A stretch of 64,000 bases of DNA from Beroe forskalii (Eukaryota; Ctenophora; Nuda; Beroida; Beroidae): contig WFMF01000125.1 of NCBI GenBank assembly GCA_011033025.1, positions 62,001 to 126,000 of the forward strand, given 5' to 3'. Below the pieces are notes generated by a model, which was given only the letters and a program-made list of their open reading frames with translations, ran no database searches and was not told the origin of the DNA. Below are positions 54,265 to 64,000 of the stretch, in pieces. Position 1 is the stretch's first letter, and every line of letters begins with the position of its first letter. The position numbers and the translations under genes are program-made.

Positions 54265-54301
54265 ATGAGTAAAGATGATGAATATGACTATCTCTTTAAA
54301 G
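54265..54301 (+). CDS. RAB11: RAB11 exon 1
   Basis: [12 protein letters not shown], phase 1 donor G|GTATGG. Confidence 0.93.
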
Positions 54302-57300
54302 GTATGGAACATTTTACTTCTGCATATAAGCGATAGCTTTAATTGTTCATTTATTATGTGTGAATTATGCAAATTGTGTTTCCAGGATTGATTATAGGGG
54401 AGTAAATTTGGGTTTTCACCATGATCTTGCCATTCAAATAGATTTGATTTAATGTATTATACATTGAAATTATACATTGAAATTATAGATTGAAATTATT
54501 ATGTTCTACACAGGTCTATAGTTAGGATAATTATCAAAATTTTGTATTTTGAACACCTTATAATTTCAGTTGTACTGATTGGTGATAGTGGTGTTGGCAA
54601 ATCTAACCTCTTGTCGAGGTTCACTAGGAATGAATTCAGTCTGGAAAGTAAAAGTACAATTGGAGTTGAGTTTGCTACTCGTTCCATAGAAGTTGACGAC
54701 AAGACAATCAAAGCTCAAATCTGGGATACAGGTAGTGAATGAGATTTTAATGTTAAAATGGAGGGAGGCCGAGGGGGTATGCAAGGGAATTATTGTATTT
54801 CTACAGTGTCAAATTCAAAATTATAAATGCATTTGCGCCTAATTGCTCAGCTCTAATACACAAACATACAATATGCATGACAATTGACTCTGTCATTAGG
54901 AGTAGGTATGCTCAGACAATATAAATACTCCTTGTTCCTTGTTTGTTGTGAAGGTGTTGGCACTCGAAATGAACGTTGACCAGATATAATTGAGGTAGGT
55001 ATGTTTAGACAATATAAATACTCCTTGTTCCTTTTATGTTGTGAAGATGTGGGCACTCAAAATGAACGTTGAACAGATATAATTTTATAATTGAGGTTGC
55101 GTAAGTAATACATACACTTCTATACGTCATCAGTGCAACGCTCTGAGCCATATTTATAATAAAGGTACTTTCCACTGCCATTTCTAGCGATCAGATCATA
55201 CTTTCGGTGCTATGTATATTGCGGGTGCGTGTAAGAATTGTAATCTTACACCGTGAATCCTGATGCTACCCTTCCCTTCCCTCGCGGCGGTGCTGCTCGA
55301 TAGTGTAAGCTGGAGGTGTAACACTGTCAGAAACAGTGCGCTATTCGAGTAGCAGTATCATTATTTCATAGAACCATAGTAGGGGGGATGAAGCCCAAAA
55401 AAAACAAGCCCCACCCTACTTTTCCGATTCTTGGGCTAGGTTTTTTTTTGGTTTTTTTAGGTTTTTTTTGGTTTTTTTTGGGTTACATTTTATTAATTTC
55501 TAGCACCTTTCCAAACGATTTTTAGGTTAAAATTCGATTGTTTTATGATGTCTACCATATGACTGTAGATCCACAGGAGCTTGGTATGTAGCCTAAACGA
55601 CCTATAATTGTGTAAGTTACTGAATATAATTGAATATTTTCACTCATCTAATCGTTCTGAAATTGGTCCTTAACTCCTTACACTGGAGTCTGGTGGGTAC
55701 TTTTTCCAGGTCAGGTCCAATCGAGCTTAGCCAGAAGGGGTCATATTACTGTTCTAGGACATAAATGTTTATCAAAAGCTGTTTGAACATGGTCCTTATT
55801 ATAGAGTTATGAGCTTATCTGAGCTTCTTGTCAATTGTATTTTATGTACATACTTAGGGGGCTGATCCTCTGCTTTTATTGTTCTAAGCTTTATTGAGTC
55901 CTGAAGACCTTTTTGGGCCTAACATTCCTCCCTTACTGAACCAAGACAATCATATCCTAACACTACCTGACTGGAGTGACCCTAACCCTGGGGGATACTT
56001 TACAGAACCTTTCCCTGGCCCTTAATTTTTGGAGCATATTATAACTAAAGGCATATACATCGCAACATTATTACTTCAGAAGGTGCAGCTAGCCCTGTAT
56101 GGAGCCCTACGGTTTTCAGTTCTTAGCGACAATATAGTTAGGGGATATTCACCACATTCAGCCAGGCAAGAGTCTTGCCTGGCTGAATGGTGGATGTCCT
56201 AGCTGCATGGCTCATTAAAGATATGTAGGTTCTCTCCCACTCCAGCATGGGACATAAGTTGCATATTATATACCGGCCAGCACACAGGAAATATTTCTTT
56301 TGCTTTTGAGGGTAGGTGAATCAAAAGGGCGAAACTGCAATTTACAAACCCTTACCAACCCCAGAGAAAATTTGGATCTGACCTTTTCCTGATACCTATT
56401 TGACGTTTCACTTACCCCTAGCAAGAAGTTAAAAACCTGAGTGACCCTTTTGCCTCTTCTGATCTGCAATAGTGGTCCCTTCCATGACCATTGGCTGACT
56501 TCATGCTGAACCTTGACTGTCCCTTAAATAACAACTGAATGAGTGATTATCTGATGCCTTGATTGTCCTCACTCAACTTCTTCCCCTCAAAAGCCTTTTT
56601 GATCCCATAGTAGCATGGCGACCCTTGCTTAACCTTGTCTAACCTCAGCTCCTTCTGACATTACAGTACCTTGATATTGGACAATCATATGACTGTCTCA
56701 CTGGCGACCCTTTGGCTATCCTTTGAAATGGTGACTTTTCCAAAACACCTTTGTTGATATCAGATGACACTAGTCTGAACTTTATCAGCCATGAGCAAAA
56801 CCAGTGAGCCCTAAGAAACCCCTGGTTCACTAGCACTTGGCAGTTTGCAGGCCCCTATGTCCTTATTTCAGCACTGAGTGGCCCCCTGCCTGGTGATTCA
56901 AGTCTGACTGACTATTAACCCCCTGCTGATCATGCTGGCTGACCTCAGAATAACCCCCTCAATTTTTGGTGGATATCAAAAAATCGCCAATAGGGGGGTT
57001 TAATTTTGGGGGTTTTGGGGGGTTTTAGGGGTTAATTTTAGAGAAAAGGGAATTTTTTTCAAAATGGTACCATTTTTGTTCCTGATTTTTTGCACTATTT
57101 CAAAATGGTACCATTTTTGGTCGTGATTTTTATGTTTTTAAGAAATGGTACCATTTTTGTTTTGGTTTTTGGCAGTACCATTTTTGTTTATAATTTTGGA
57201 ATCTTTTATGAAATGGTACCCATTTTCGATTCTGATTTTCAGCATCTTTTTCAAATGGTACCATTTTGTTTCTGATTTTTTGCCATTCGAAATGGTACCA

Positions 57301-58745
57301 TTTTTGTTCCTGATTTTGCACCATTTCAAATGGTACCATTTTTGGTCGTGATTTTTGCACCTTTTTCAAAATGGTACCATTTTTGGTCGTGATTTTGGCG
57401 ATTTTTAGAAATGGTACCATTTTTGTTTCCGGTTTTTAAAATTATTTTGTTTAGAATTTTGAACTTTTATGAATGGTACCATTTTGTTTCGATTTTCAGC
57501 ATCTTTTTCAAATGGTACCATTTAGTTTCTGATTTTTGCACCCTTTCGAAATGGTACCATTTTTGTTCTGATTTTTGCACCATTTCAAATGGTACCATTT
57601 TGGTCGTGATTTTGTTTTGGAAATGGTACCATTTTTGTTTCGGTTTTTGGTACCATTTTGTTTATAATTTTTGAACTTTATGAAATGGTACCATTTTTTG
57701 TTTCTGATTTTCAGCATATTTTCAAATGGTACCAATTTTGTGTCCGATTTTTGCACCTTTCGAAATGGTACCTTTTTGTTCGTGATTTTGGCAACTTTTT
57801 CAAATGGTACCATTTTGTTTTCTTCATTTTGGTGCTTTTTTGAATCATACTAGAATAATTTTGCTGTCGATAGGGGGTTTAATTTTGGGGGTTTAATTTT
57901 GCTGTCGATAGGGGGTTTAATTTTTGGGGGTTTAATTTAACCCTGGTGATATAACAAATTTCCAATAGGGGCTTAATTTGGGGGTTTTGGGGGTTGGCCT
58001 CACCCCTATAACTTTGAGCAGTGCTTTGCTGATAGTTCACCAAACAATGCCTTAATGTACTGATTATATAAACAATTCACAAATCACCCAAACATCGATA
58101 AACTAACGAATATTGTTTGAAACTATAGTAATATCAATAACAACACATTAATAGCATCAACAATCCATATTGGTACTGAAAAGTCAAAATTTTTGAAAAA
58201 ACAACCTTAAAAAATAACAAAAACCAAAATTAAAAACCAAAAAAAGCAAGGCCTAATTCTACTTTTTCCGATTCTTAATAGGTTTTTTGGGCTTCATCCC
58301 CCCCATAGTACACGTCAGAACTTAGATCTGTCATAGTGCCTGTAAATTGTACTGGCTTTATTGAGCACCTCCAATATTACAGATCTTCATGACCCCTATT
58401 GTTGCAGTGGAGAAACGAATCCTTTGACATACCTGTTCTTGAACTAAATTTCCAACTATTCTAAGTTTTTTAAAGCTATTACTACATAATATTTTCTTGT
58501 GTTCGAACTAACGGCCTTCTTTCTGCAGCGGGTCAGAGCGGTACCGCCATTACCAGTGCGTACTATCGGGGCAGGGGCCCTGCTGGTGTACGACATAGCG
58601 AAGCACCACCCATGAGAACGTGGAGCGGTGGCTGAAGAGCTGCGGGACCATGCCGACGCTAACATCGTCATCATGTTAGTCGGCAACAAGAGCGATCTCA
58701 GGCATCTGCGGGCTGTAACCACGGAGGAAGCCAAGGCCTTTTCAG
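54265..58745 (+). CDS. RAB11: RAB11 small GTPase, first three coding exons
   Basis: Recycling-endosome Rab GTPase. Exons 54265-54301, 54570-54731, 58529-58745. The N-terminus DDEYDYLFK and the P-loop [19 protein letters not shown] match RAB11; switch [16 protein letters not shown] and IKAQIWDT follow. Exon 3 has frame-breaking indels in its first 110 bases but retains in pieces Qx[20 protein letters not shown] and ENVERW; it is then intact as [21 protein letters not shown] and EEAKAFS. The exons encoding the ETSALD motif and the CC-prenylated tail lie outside the window or were not found. Vertebrate RAB11A is 216 residues; about 138 are accounted for here. Confidence 0.93.
54570..54731 (+). 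CDS. RAB11: RAB11 exon 2
   Basis: [20 protein letters not shown] to IKAQIWDT; contains the P-loop and switch I. Donor ACAG|GTAGTG. Confidence 0.96.
54890..55085. repeat. About 105-bp tandem duplication in RAB11 intron 2
   Basis: gacaatataaatactccttg and aaatgaacgttga occur at about 54,917/54,966 and 55,007/55,058; two copies. Confidence 0.85.
56156..56188. other. Perfect 16-bp hairpin
   Basis: ATTCAGCCAGGCAAGA and its reverse complement are separated by one base (56,172). Confidence 0.9.
56985..57995. repeat. Palindromic AAATGGTACCATTT minisatellite element, copy 3
   Basis: About 18 units of roughly 45-60 bp, each with aaatggtaccatttttg and ctgatttt blocks, bracketed by ccaataggggggtttaattt on the left and ccaataggggcttaattt on the right (direct orientation). 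ORFs on both strands (KWYHFCF, NGTIFK) are repeat translations. Confidence 0.93.
58529..58745 (+). CDS. RAB11: RAB11 exon 3 with several indels
   Basis: Acceptor tttctgcag and donor TCAG|GTAGGA are intact. Expected [16 protein letters not shown] is interrupted at 58,537 (one base short after CAG) and near 58,547 (two bases short). Further losses lie near 58,571 and in the LTYEN codons near 58,608. Downstream of 58,625 the sequence matches RAB11 in one frame. Confidence 0.88.
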
Positions 58746-59303
58746 GTAGGAGTTTTAATCAGGGATTATTAAACGTAATTTGCTTTTACTTAGTACCCAG
58801 TGAGCCTTATAGTCGCTGGGATTGCAGTTGGTGCCGAGTACCAAGAGTGCTGCTGAGTGCTGGCTTCTTTTAATACGATTCCTCTGACTTCTGAGTCATG
58901 AGTGTGATACTTCACATTGAAATAAGGAAAGAAGGAATTATCTGCCTTGTTAATAAATTGTTTATCAGTGAAACTTATTAAGATTTTGTTAAATTTATCC
59001 CAAAGCTATAAGAAAATTAATCAAAATTCTTGGAATTCAATGTTTTCTGGGAAGCATTTTCAATGATCCCGCTTGGAATTTAAATATTACTGCCATGCTT
59101 GATCACATACATTTTTTTCATGATGACGAATGGCTGTCAACATCAATTCCATGCAAATCTATTGAAAACACATCGATCCAGTAAAGGATAATTGGACGTT
59201 TTTAATAAGTTTGCTTGTTGAAAATAATTGGTTCACTGAACCTTCATGATCACCATCATCAATTACCCTCATTGTTACATGATTATGACGTTGGCGCCCC
59301 AGA

Positions 59304-59330
59304 CTCAACCCCTGCTTCGCAGGGGTTGAG
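59304..59330. other. Perfect 12-bp hairpin
   Basis: CTCAACCCCTGC - TTC - GCAGGGGTTGAG. Confidence 0.9.
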
Positions 59331-59354
59331 TGTAGGGTTACAAGTGTGAGTGTA

Positions 59355-59560
59355 TGGTCACGTGATCACTTTTCCCCAAGCAGGCAATCACGTGATCTGA
59401 TTTGTCACTGATAAGAACCGACAGTGCTCGTCACGTGATCATGATGTGATTCTCGATGCGGTCATGTGATAAGAATAGGTCACGTGATCAAGATAAGGGG
59501 CCAGGGATGGGTAATGCATGTCACGTGGTACACATACGTCATCAGTCACGTGACGAAGAG
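59355..59560. promoter_or_regulatory. Cluster of TCACGTGA/TCACGTGG E-boxes
   Basis: Six CACGTG-type sites in about 200 bases, among them GTCACGTGATC (several) and AGTCACGTGACG, with one CATGTG variant. The flanks match the palindromic GTCACGTGAC motif bound by MiT/TFE and USF-type bHLH-zip factors. Functional role is inference. Confidence 0.5.
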
Positions 59561-59811
59561 GTTAATTGAATTTAGTGAGACCATTTTTGATCTATATTCA
59601 CAACTTTATATTTACTCACTAGACACAGGGCTTACTAACAGCCAGTGAGGCCAGCGCCATTCGCCGTGCATGAAAAAAGCCCATACGATGTGCCTGCATG
59701 TTATTGCTTTATTGCCATCATTTCGAAGGATTGGTTTCGAATTGGCTTGATGTATCCACGAAAATGAATTACTATATATTATAACCAGGTCATGAATTTT
59801 GGGAAACGTAG

Positions 59812-59912
59812 AATATTTCTTGATGGCCCCTTCAGTCCTTTCTTTTTTTTGCTCATAAGACATAAGCTCATAGTTCATAGAAAATAAATCAATTATGACA
59901 ACTAGGTGTCAA
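59812..59912. repeat. Inverted copy of the 35.39-35.47 kb segment
   Basis: atggccccttcagtcctttc and atagaaaataaatcaattat are the reverse complement of the sequence flanking the nested protease upstream end. Confidence 0.85.
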
Positions 59913-60062
59913 CTATTAAATTATCCTGAATATATTCCTGTCTATTATATAATTTAAAATCCTACATGCTATGTGTCCCGGTTTGTTTGCACTCATGCGT
60001 GCTTTTTGTAGAAAAGTCTTCTCAGAAGAGGCAGCGCTCGCCGCGCAAAATAAAGCTCCGTA

Positions 60063-60540
60063 ACATGGAGTAAATTTAGAATCTGTTAAACTTCACCAAT
60101 CGCGAATCGTTGAATTGAAAATTTCAAACAACAAGCGGATTTTTGCACCGTCAAACGCCATATTTTCACGCTAGAGTTGTGAGTAGTCTTAAAGCTAATG
60201 TGGGACGAGAGGGAGGAGGAGGAGCAGGAGGAGTAGAAGAAGGAGGAGAGGAAGGAGGTGGAGGAGGAGCAACTGAGCAATGTGTATTTCATTCACGATG
60301 TATTCCACTTCGTCATCGTGAGCTGCTAGACATATCGAGCATTGGAGAAATCAATACTTAGAGAGCTGGAGAACTTTTGCGATACTATAGTATGCGGTTT
60401 AATAAATAATTTTATAATCGGTTTGTTAAGTATTCAAGCTCACACTCAGAATCTTTTTTTCAAATTTCTGGCTCAAAGCTTCTTAGCTATCTAAGAATAT
60501 TTTTTTTCATATAGCAACGTTTCTAGTTGATTTTTTCCCT
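60063..60540. repeat. Dispersed repeat B, copy 2
   Basis: Matches 32,718-33,090 (aatcgttgaattgaaaattt, acaacaagcgg, cgctagag, gagtagtcttaaagct). Its purine-rich gaggaggag stretch is expanded. Confidence 0.85.
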
Positions 60541-60817
60541 CCCCATTGGCCTTTTTGTGAATACAAAAAGGCAAATGAGAGGGTTGGCAGAGATCGTGGT
60601 TTGGGAAGGTTAGAAATAGGATATGTGTATAGCAGGTTCAGATTTGCAATAGAAATACTGTAATTTCTGGAAAGTGCCCGGATTGCTCCTTTATAATATC
60701 AGTCGCGAAAATGTCCCTCCCTCCGTCCCTCCGTCCCCATGTCACATAAATCTTCAAAATAACGAATTTCTTCACTCATGGAGCTGTCGGTTGTCAAAAG
60801 TATAAATCTTATAGGTT

Positions 60818-62690
60818 GATCTGGCGGGGGGGGGGCCGAGAGCTAATTGGTTGGACCACATGACAGTTAAGGGGTGGGTGACCCAGCAGGCTCAACCAGT
60901 TAGGGTCTGGACCCTAACTGGTAAAATTTTCTGCCAAAAGGGTCCACCAAACCATCTGACCAGTTAGATTTTGCTACCTAAGTGGCTATTTTCAGACCTA
61001 ATTATTATTGAAATTACCATTTCAATCGAAATTGAAACCAAATTGATTCATTCTACCAGAAAACGCATGATAAAAGAAAGTGAGTATGCTAAATTGCCAA
61101 TTTTGTGCTTATTTTTTCATCGTATATTCTTAATTCTATATATACTGTATTATGCACATATTTATCACTCACACATAACTCAATAATCAACATCATATGA
61201 CCTTATCAATCTCGCAATAACGTTGATGGCATAGGCGCTCGAAATGATAGTGAAATAAATTAATAGGTACCGTTCATTCTTAATAATGATTCTGTGTCAT
61301 TTTCGTTGTATATTTAACAGAAAGTTGCTTTTTGGAGCTTTAAAATATGATGTGCATTGATAATTATGAGATCGGAGAAAAATGCACATATTTAGCCATA
61401 GGAAATTAAGTCTCGATAATTTATGGGATTCAATTGAGATATTACATTATTATATAACATTACTAGAAGGCCCGTTGGGCCTTCTAGGTCACAGGACACC
61501 GGACCCAATCAATGCTGGCTACAGAGTACCAAATTCATGGATCACAACGCAGATTTCATAAATATTGAATTATAGAAATTAATGACAAAAACAAATGTTT
61601 GTAAAAATTGAAACATGATCAATTGCGTTTTGTAAAGTTTGGAAGTGTCAAATGTGATATCTAACACTAAGTACGTCATTGATGCAATTTTTGTTACTGG
61701 GGGTGGGGGTGGAACGTAACGAAATTGCGAAATAATCACGTAGGCTTTGAAAATAAATTTAAAAAAATTACGTTTGCATATTTAACTCGAGCAAACAGTT
61801 GGTAATTAAGAAGAAAACAAGAACAGTGGTTTTCCAATCAAAAGTTCAGATTCGGACAATAGATGGGCAAGAAATTTGAATCCAAGCTCATTGAAATAAA
61901 AATTGTTCGCATTTTTATCCGTTTATAACCAACTTCTAACTTAAGTAAAAAGGAATTCCTCCTTCCGTCGAATTCCTGCGGCAAACCATCGAAACTACAA
62001 TTAATTTCTAAGTTACATTAATGAATTATCGCTGATTTTCACAATGGAACAAAATATTCAACTCTTACTTTTTTTTCCTATATATTGAAAGTGAAAAGAG
62101 TTGGTATTCTTCTGTCGAAAACTTTTTACCGGACTCGAAAATTCCATTGGGAGCGTAAATCATGAATTTCAACAGTGGAAACGTTTCCAAAATACAAAAT
62201 AACGAAATGGCAGATTCTTCGTGAAAATGCGTGCAGTTTTGCGCGCTAGCCCATGTATCCATAGCAACGCGCTCAACTGGTGAATCAAATCTATAACTCG
62301 TCCTTATTTTTCGTGACCCTTTTTCCAACTTTGAGCGTTAACCACAAAAAATCTTAAGCCTTTACTCAAAAAAGAAGAATGTAGCAATACGAAGACACCT
62401 TTTTTCTACCACCCTGCAAAAAATCGCGGGTATTCAACTCCTAGTGTGTCAGATTTTCTGGGAGAGCGGAGGCTCCTACTTATAACTACCTCTCTCGATT
62501 ATAATAATAGATGGAAATCAACATTAATTGGGTGGGTGGTTATCGTCGATTTTGCCCAACCACTTAGGGTAAGAACCTAACTGGTGGGTGGGTGGGTCAA
62601 AATTTTGGCTAACCAGTTAGGTACCAAAATAGGCATGTGGTCCAGCCATTTAGCTCCCGGCCCTCCCCCGGATCTGGCCCATCCGTGCCG
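60818..62690. mobile_element. Candidate 1.9-kb inverted-repeat element
   Basis: Left end gatctggcggggg...gggccgagagctaattgg...ggaccacatg; right end catgtggtcc...agctcccggccctcccccggatctggcc, its inverse. Subterminal aaccagttagg/cctaactggt repeats occur at both ends (60,895-60,975 and 62,560-62,630). No transposase found. Confidence 0.7.
61463..61487. other. Perfect 11-bp hairpin
   Basis: CTAGAAGGCCC - GTT - GGGCCTTCTAG, inside the inverted-repeat element. Confidence 0.9.
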
Positions 62691-64000
62691 CATACTCCTA
62701 AATTATGATAAGTTCTAGATCTAATTAGGCTGTTGAAGAATCTGTTCCTTAAAAAGTTAAAATCTTAGGTGTGAGTTGGGTGGTGGATTGGAGGAAAAGG
62801 CTTCGGTTTTGCACTAGATTTAGTACCAAACTGCATAACTATTAGACTTTCTGCTGGATTCGACTAAGTTTGAGAAATACTATTCGCTGTGAAAGACGAA
62901 TATTGTTTTCTGGAACAAGAGACAGCATTGAAACAGAAAACAAAAGCACGAAATTTGAAAATCAGATACTCAGATAAAAAGTGATATCAACTTAGTGTAA
63001 ACATTCAAGAAAATGCATCGCGTGAATAAACGGTGACAAAATTTGATGCGAAACGTAAACCAATTCAACAAAATGGCGCGAAATCTACAACGAACTGAGT
63101 ACAAAAAACGAACGCGCAAGAATTTTAGAAGAAATGGCACGTGCCAATTCGTGTTCTCGGTGGTCGCGTGCAGCACACACCTCGGAACAATATTTATACT
63201 CTTATTACTTTATAACGAGGTAGGTAAAATGCACTTCCGCAGAGGCGCTGTGCCATACGACATGGCCCCTCATAATCTGAGAGGCAACAGTCGCGGTTTG
63301 GCTGATATGTTGGCATAACTAATAGTCTATATAGTAGAGGACAGATATCTATACAGAGTATTGTTCGCTTATCTATATTCTCCAATTGGGTAATAGACCC
63401 CAATGGCCCCAGCTCAAGCAGTTATCTGTCTGTTCAACTTGAGCCGAATACATATGGTTTGCTTCTTTTTGAGGCGATGAAGCAACCAAATCTTCTCCTC
63501 CCATTCTTCTTTATTTCTAGGACAAGTAATGGGAAAGAATGTCCTGTGTCATGTTCCTCATTATTGGGCGAACAGAGTGAATAACCCTTTCTTGGTTTGT
63601 TTCTATTTCTTGGTTTGTTTTTTGTGTATTCCTGCAGGTAAAGCTCCTGTCTTTAAGGTCCTTTTTGCAATCGAAAAAGTGTGTTTTGTTCGGGCTCAAG
63701 AATGAGGCAGTTTACTACGTTATTACTAAAGTGTCTCTGAGCAGTGTTCTCCGGTCGACTATCATTAGCATCCACGTGCTTAGATTATTTTTGCCTACTT
63801 TTCATATAACTTTGATGGTTTAACAATTTAGTTATTTCTTGTTTCATTTTCGTTTGATCCATTGTTTACCTAATAAAGGATGGATTTCTGTCAGTACTTC
63901 CATATTTTATAACTGATGTTTAGTATACTGTATTATGATTTACCTTGTTTTTTCTCTGTTAATTTATGATTTGTGCAGTTCACAGATTACCTTGACGGTA

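Larger units (their letters stand above)
55372..58309. mobile_element. Candidate 2.9-kb inverted-repeat element in RAB11 intron 2
   Basis: Left end GGGGGATGAAGCCCAAAAAA (about 55,384) and right end TTTTTTGGGCTTCATCCCCC (about 58,281) are reverse complements. Just inside both is ctacttttccgattctt. No transposase ORF inside, so it is non-autonomous or an accidental inversion pair. It encloses the palindromic element of 57.0-58.0 kb. Target duplication not clear. Confidence 0.6.
58746..64000. other. RAB11 intron 3 or 3' region, no further exon seen
   Basis: Contains the E-box cluster, hairpins, dispersed repeat B copy 2 and an inverted-repeat element, each listed. 62.7-64.0 kb is unremarkable AT-rich DNA; a 91-residue ORF at 63,043-63,318 has no family resemblance. 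Confidence 0.55.

Noticed and set aside
63043-63318. 91-residue ORF as a possible gene
   Set aside because: No recognisable domain, no splice context, AT-rich; chance ORF more likely.
1-64000. tRNA, rRNA or other structural RNA genes
   Set aside because: No cloverleaf with intact T-loop and anticodon features, and no rRNA-like stretch, was recognised by eye.

Overview
This is a metazoan nuclear window. It has spliced genes with canonical GT...AG introns, AATAAA/ATTAAA-type poly(A) signals, very long repeat-filled introns, and conserved animal proteins (MED12, SLC7-type transporter, YIPF5, RAB11). Non-coding DNA is AT-rich, while MED12, RAB11 and protease exons are GC-richer. The lineage cannot be fixed from sequence alone. 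Divergent MED12, a gene nested in an intron, and a Ser-for-Cys cathepsin fused to trefoil and beta/gamma-crystallin domains suggest an early-branching or marine invertebrate (sponge, ctenophore or cnidarian-like); that is inference.

Layout: 1-5.6 kb (+) holds five exons of the C-terminal half of Mediator subunit MED12, in an order that does not match the protein, ending in a stop and poly(A) signal. 6.7-7.8 kb (-) holds the last two visible exons of an SLC7-type cationic amino-acid transporter; its upstream intron is a 46-bp minisatellite decaying into low-quality G-rich sequence before a 100-N gap (11,676-11,775). 12-15 kb is non-coding with satellites. 15,410-16,366 (+) is an intact single-exon YIPF5. 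17,346-50,734 (+) is the N-terminal part of MED12 in 18 exons over 33 kb. Nested antisense in one MED12 intron (33,197-34,909) is an intronless secreted cathepsin-L-like protein with Ser at the nucleophile position. A second 100-N gap lies at 51,417-51,516. RAB11 (first three coding exons, +) spans 54,265-58,745. The last 5 kb is non-coding with a terminal-inverted-repeat element and hairpins.

The most striking pattern is that many long intronic tandem arrays are built from the neighbouring splice junction. Arrays repeat the last bases of an exon plus its 5' splice site (about 43 copies after MED12 exon 10), or the 3' splice site plus the first bases of the next exon (7 copies before exon 7, about 35 before exon 8), or the polypyrimidine-AG stretch (1.9-3.0 kb and 37.7-38.2 kb). 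This gives tens of decoy splice sites in one essential gene. Other arrays are dense in perfect CCAAT (NF-Y-type), CArG (SRF-type) and CACGTG motifs.

Caution on assembly: there are two gaps, two G-rich corrupted stretches (about 10.6-11.7 and 42.6-43.5 kb), a near-identical 39.1-42.8 / 43.5-48.7 kb duplication joined through corrupted sequence, a 1-base frameshift in a MED12 exon, several indels in a RAB11 exon, and the split MED12. Some unusual structure may therefore be artefact. Protein identifications rest on recalled family motifs, not on searches.
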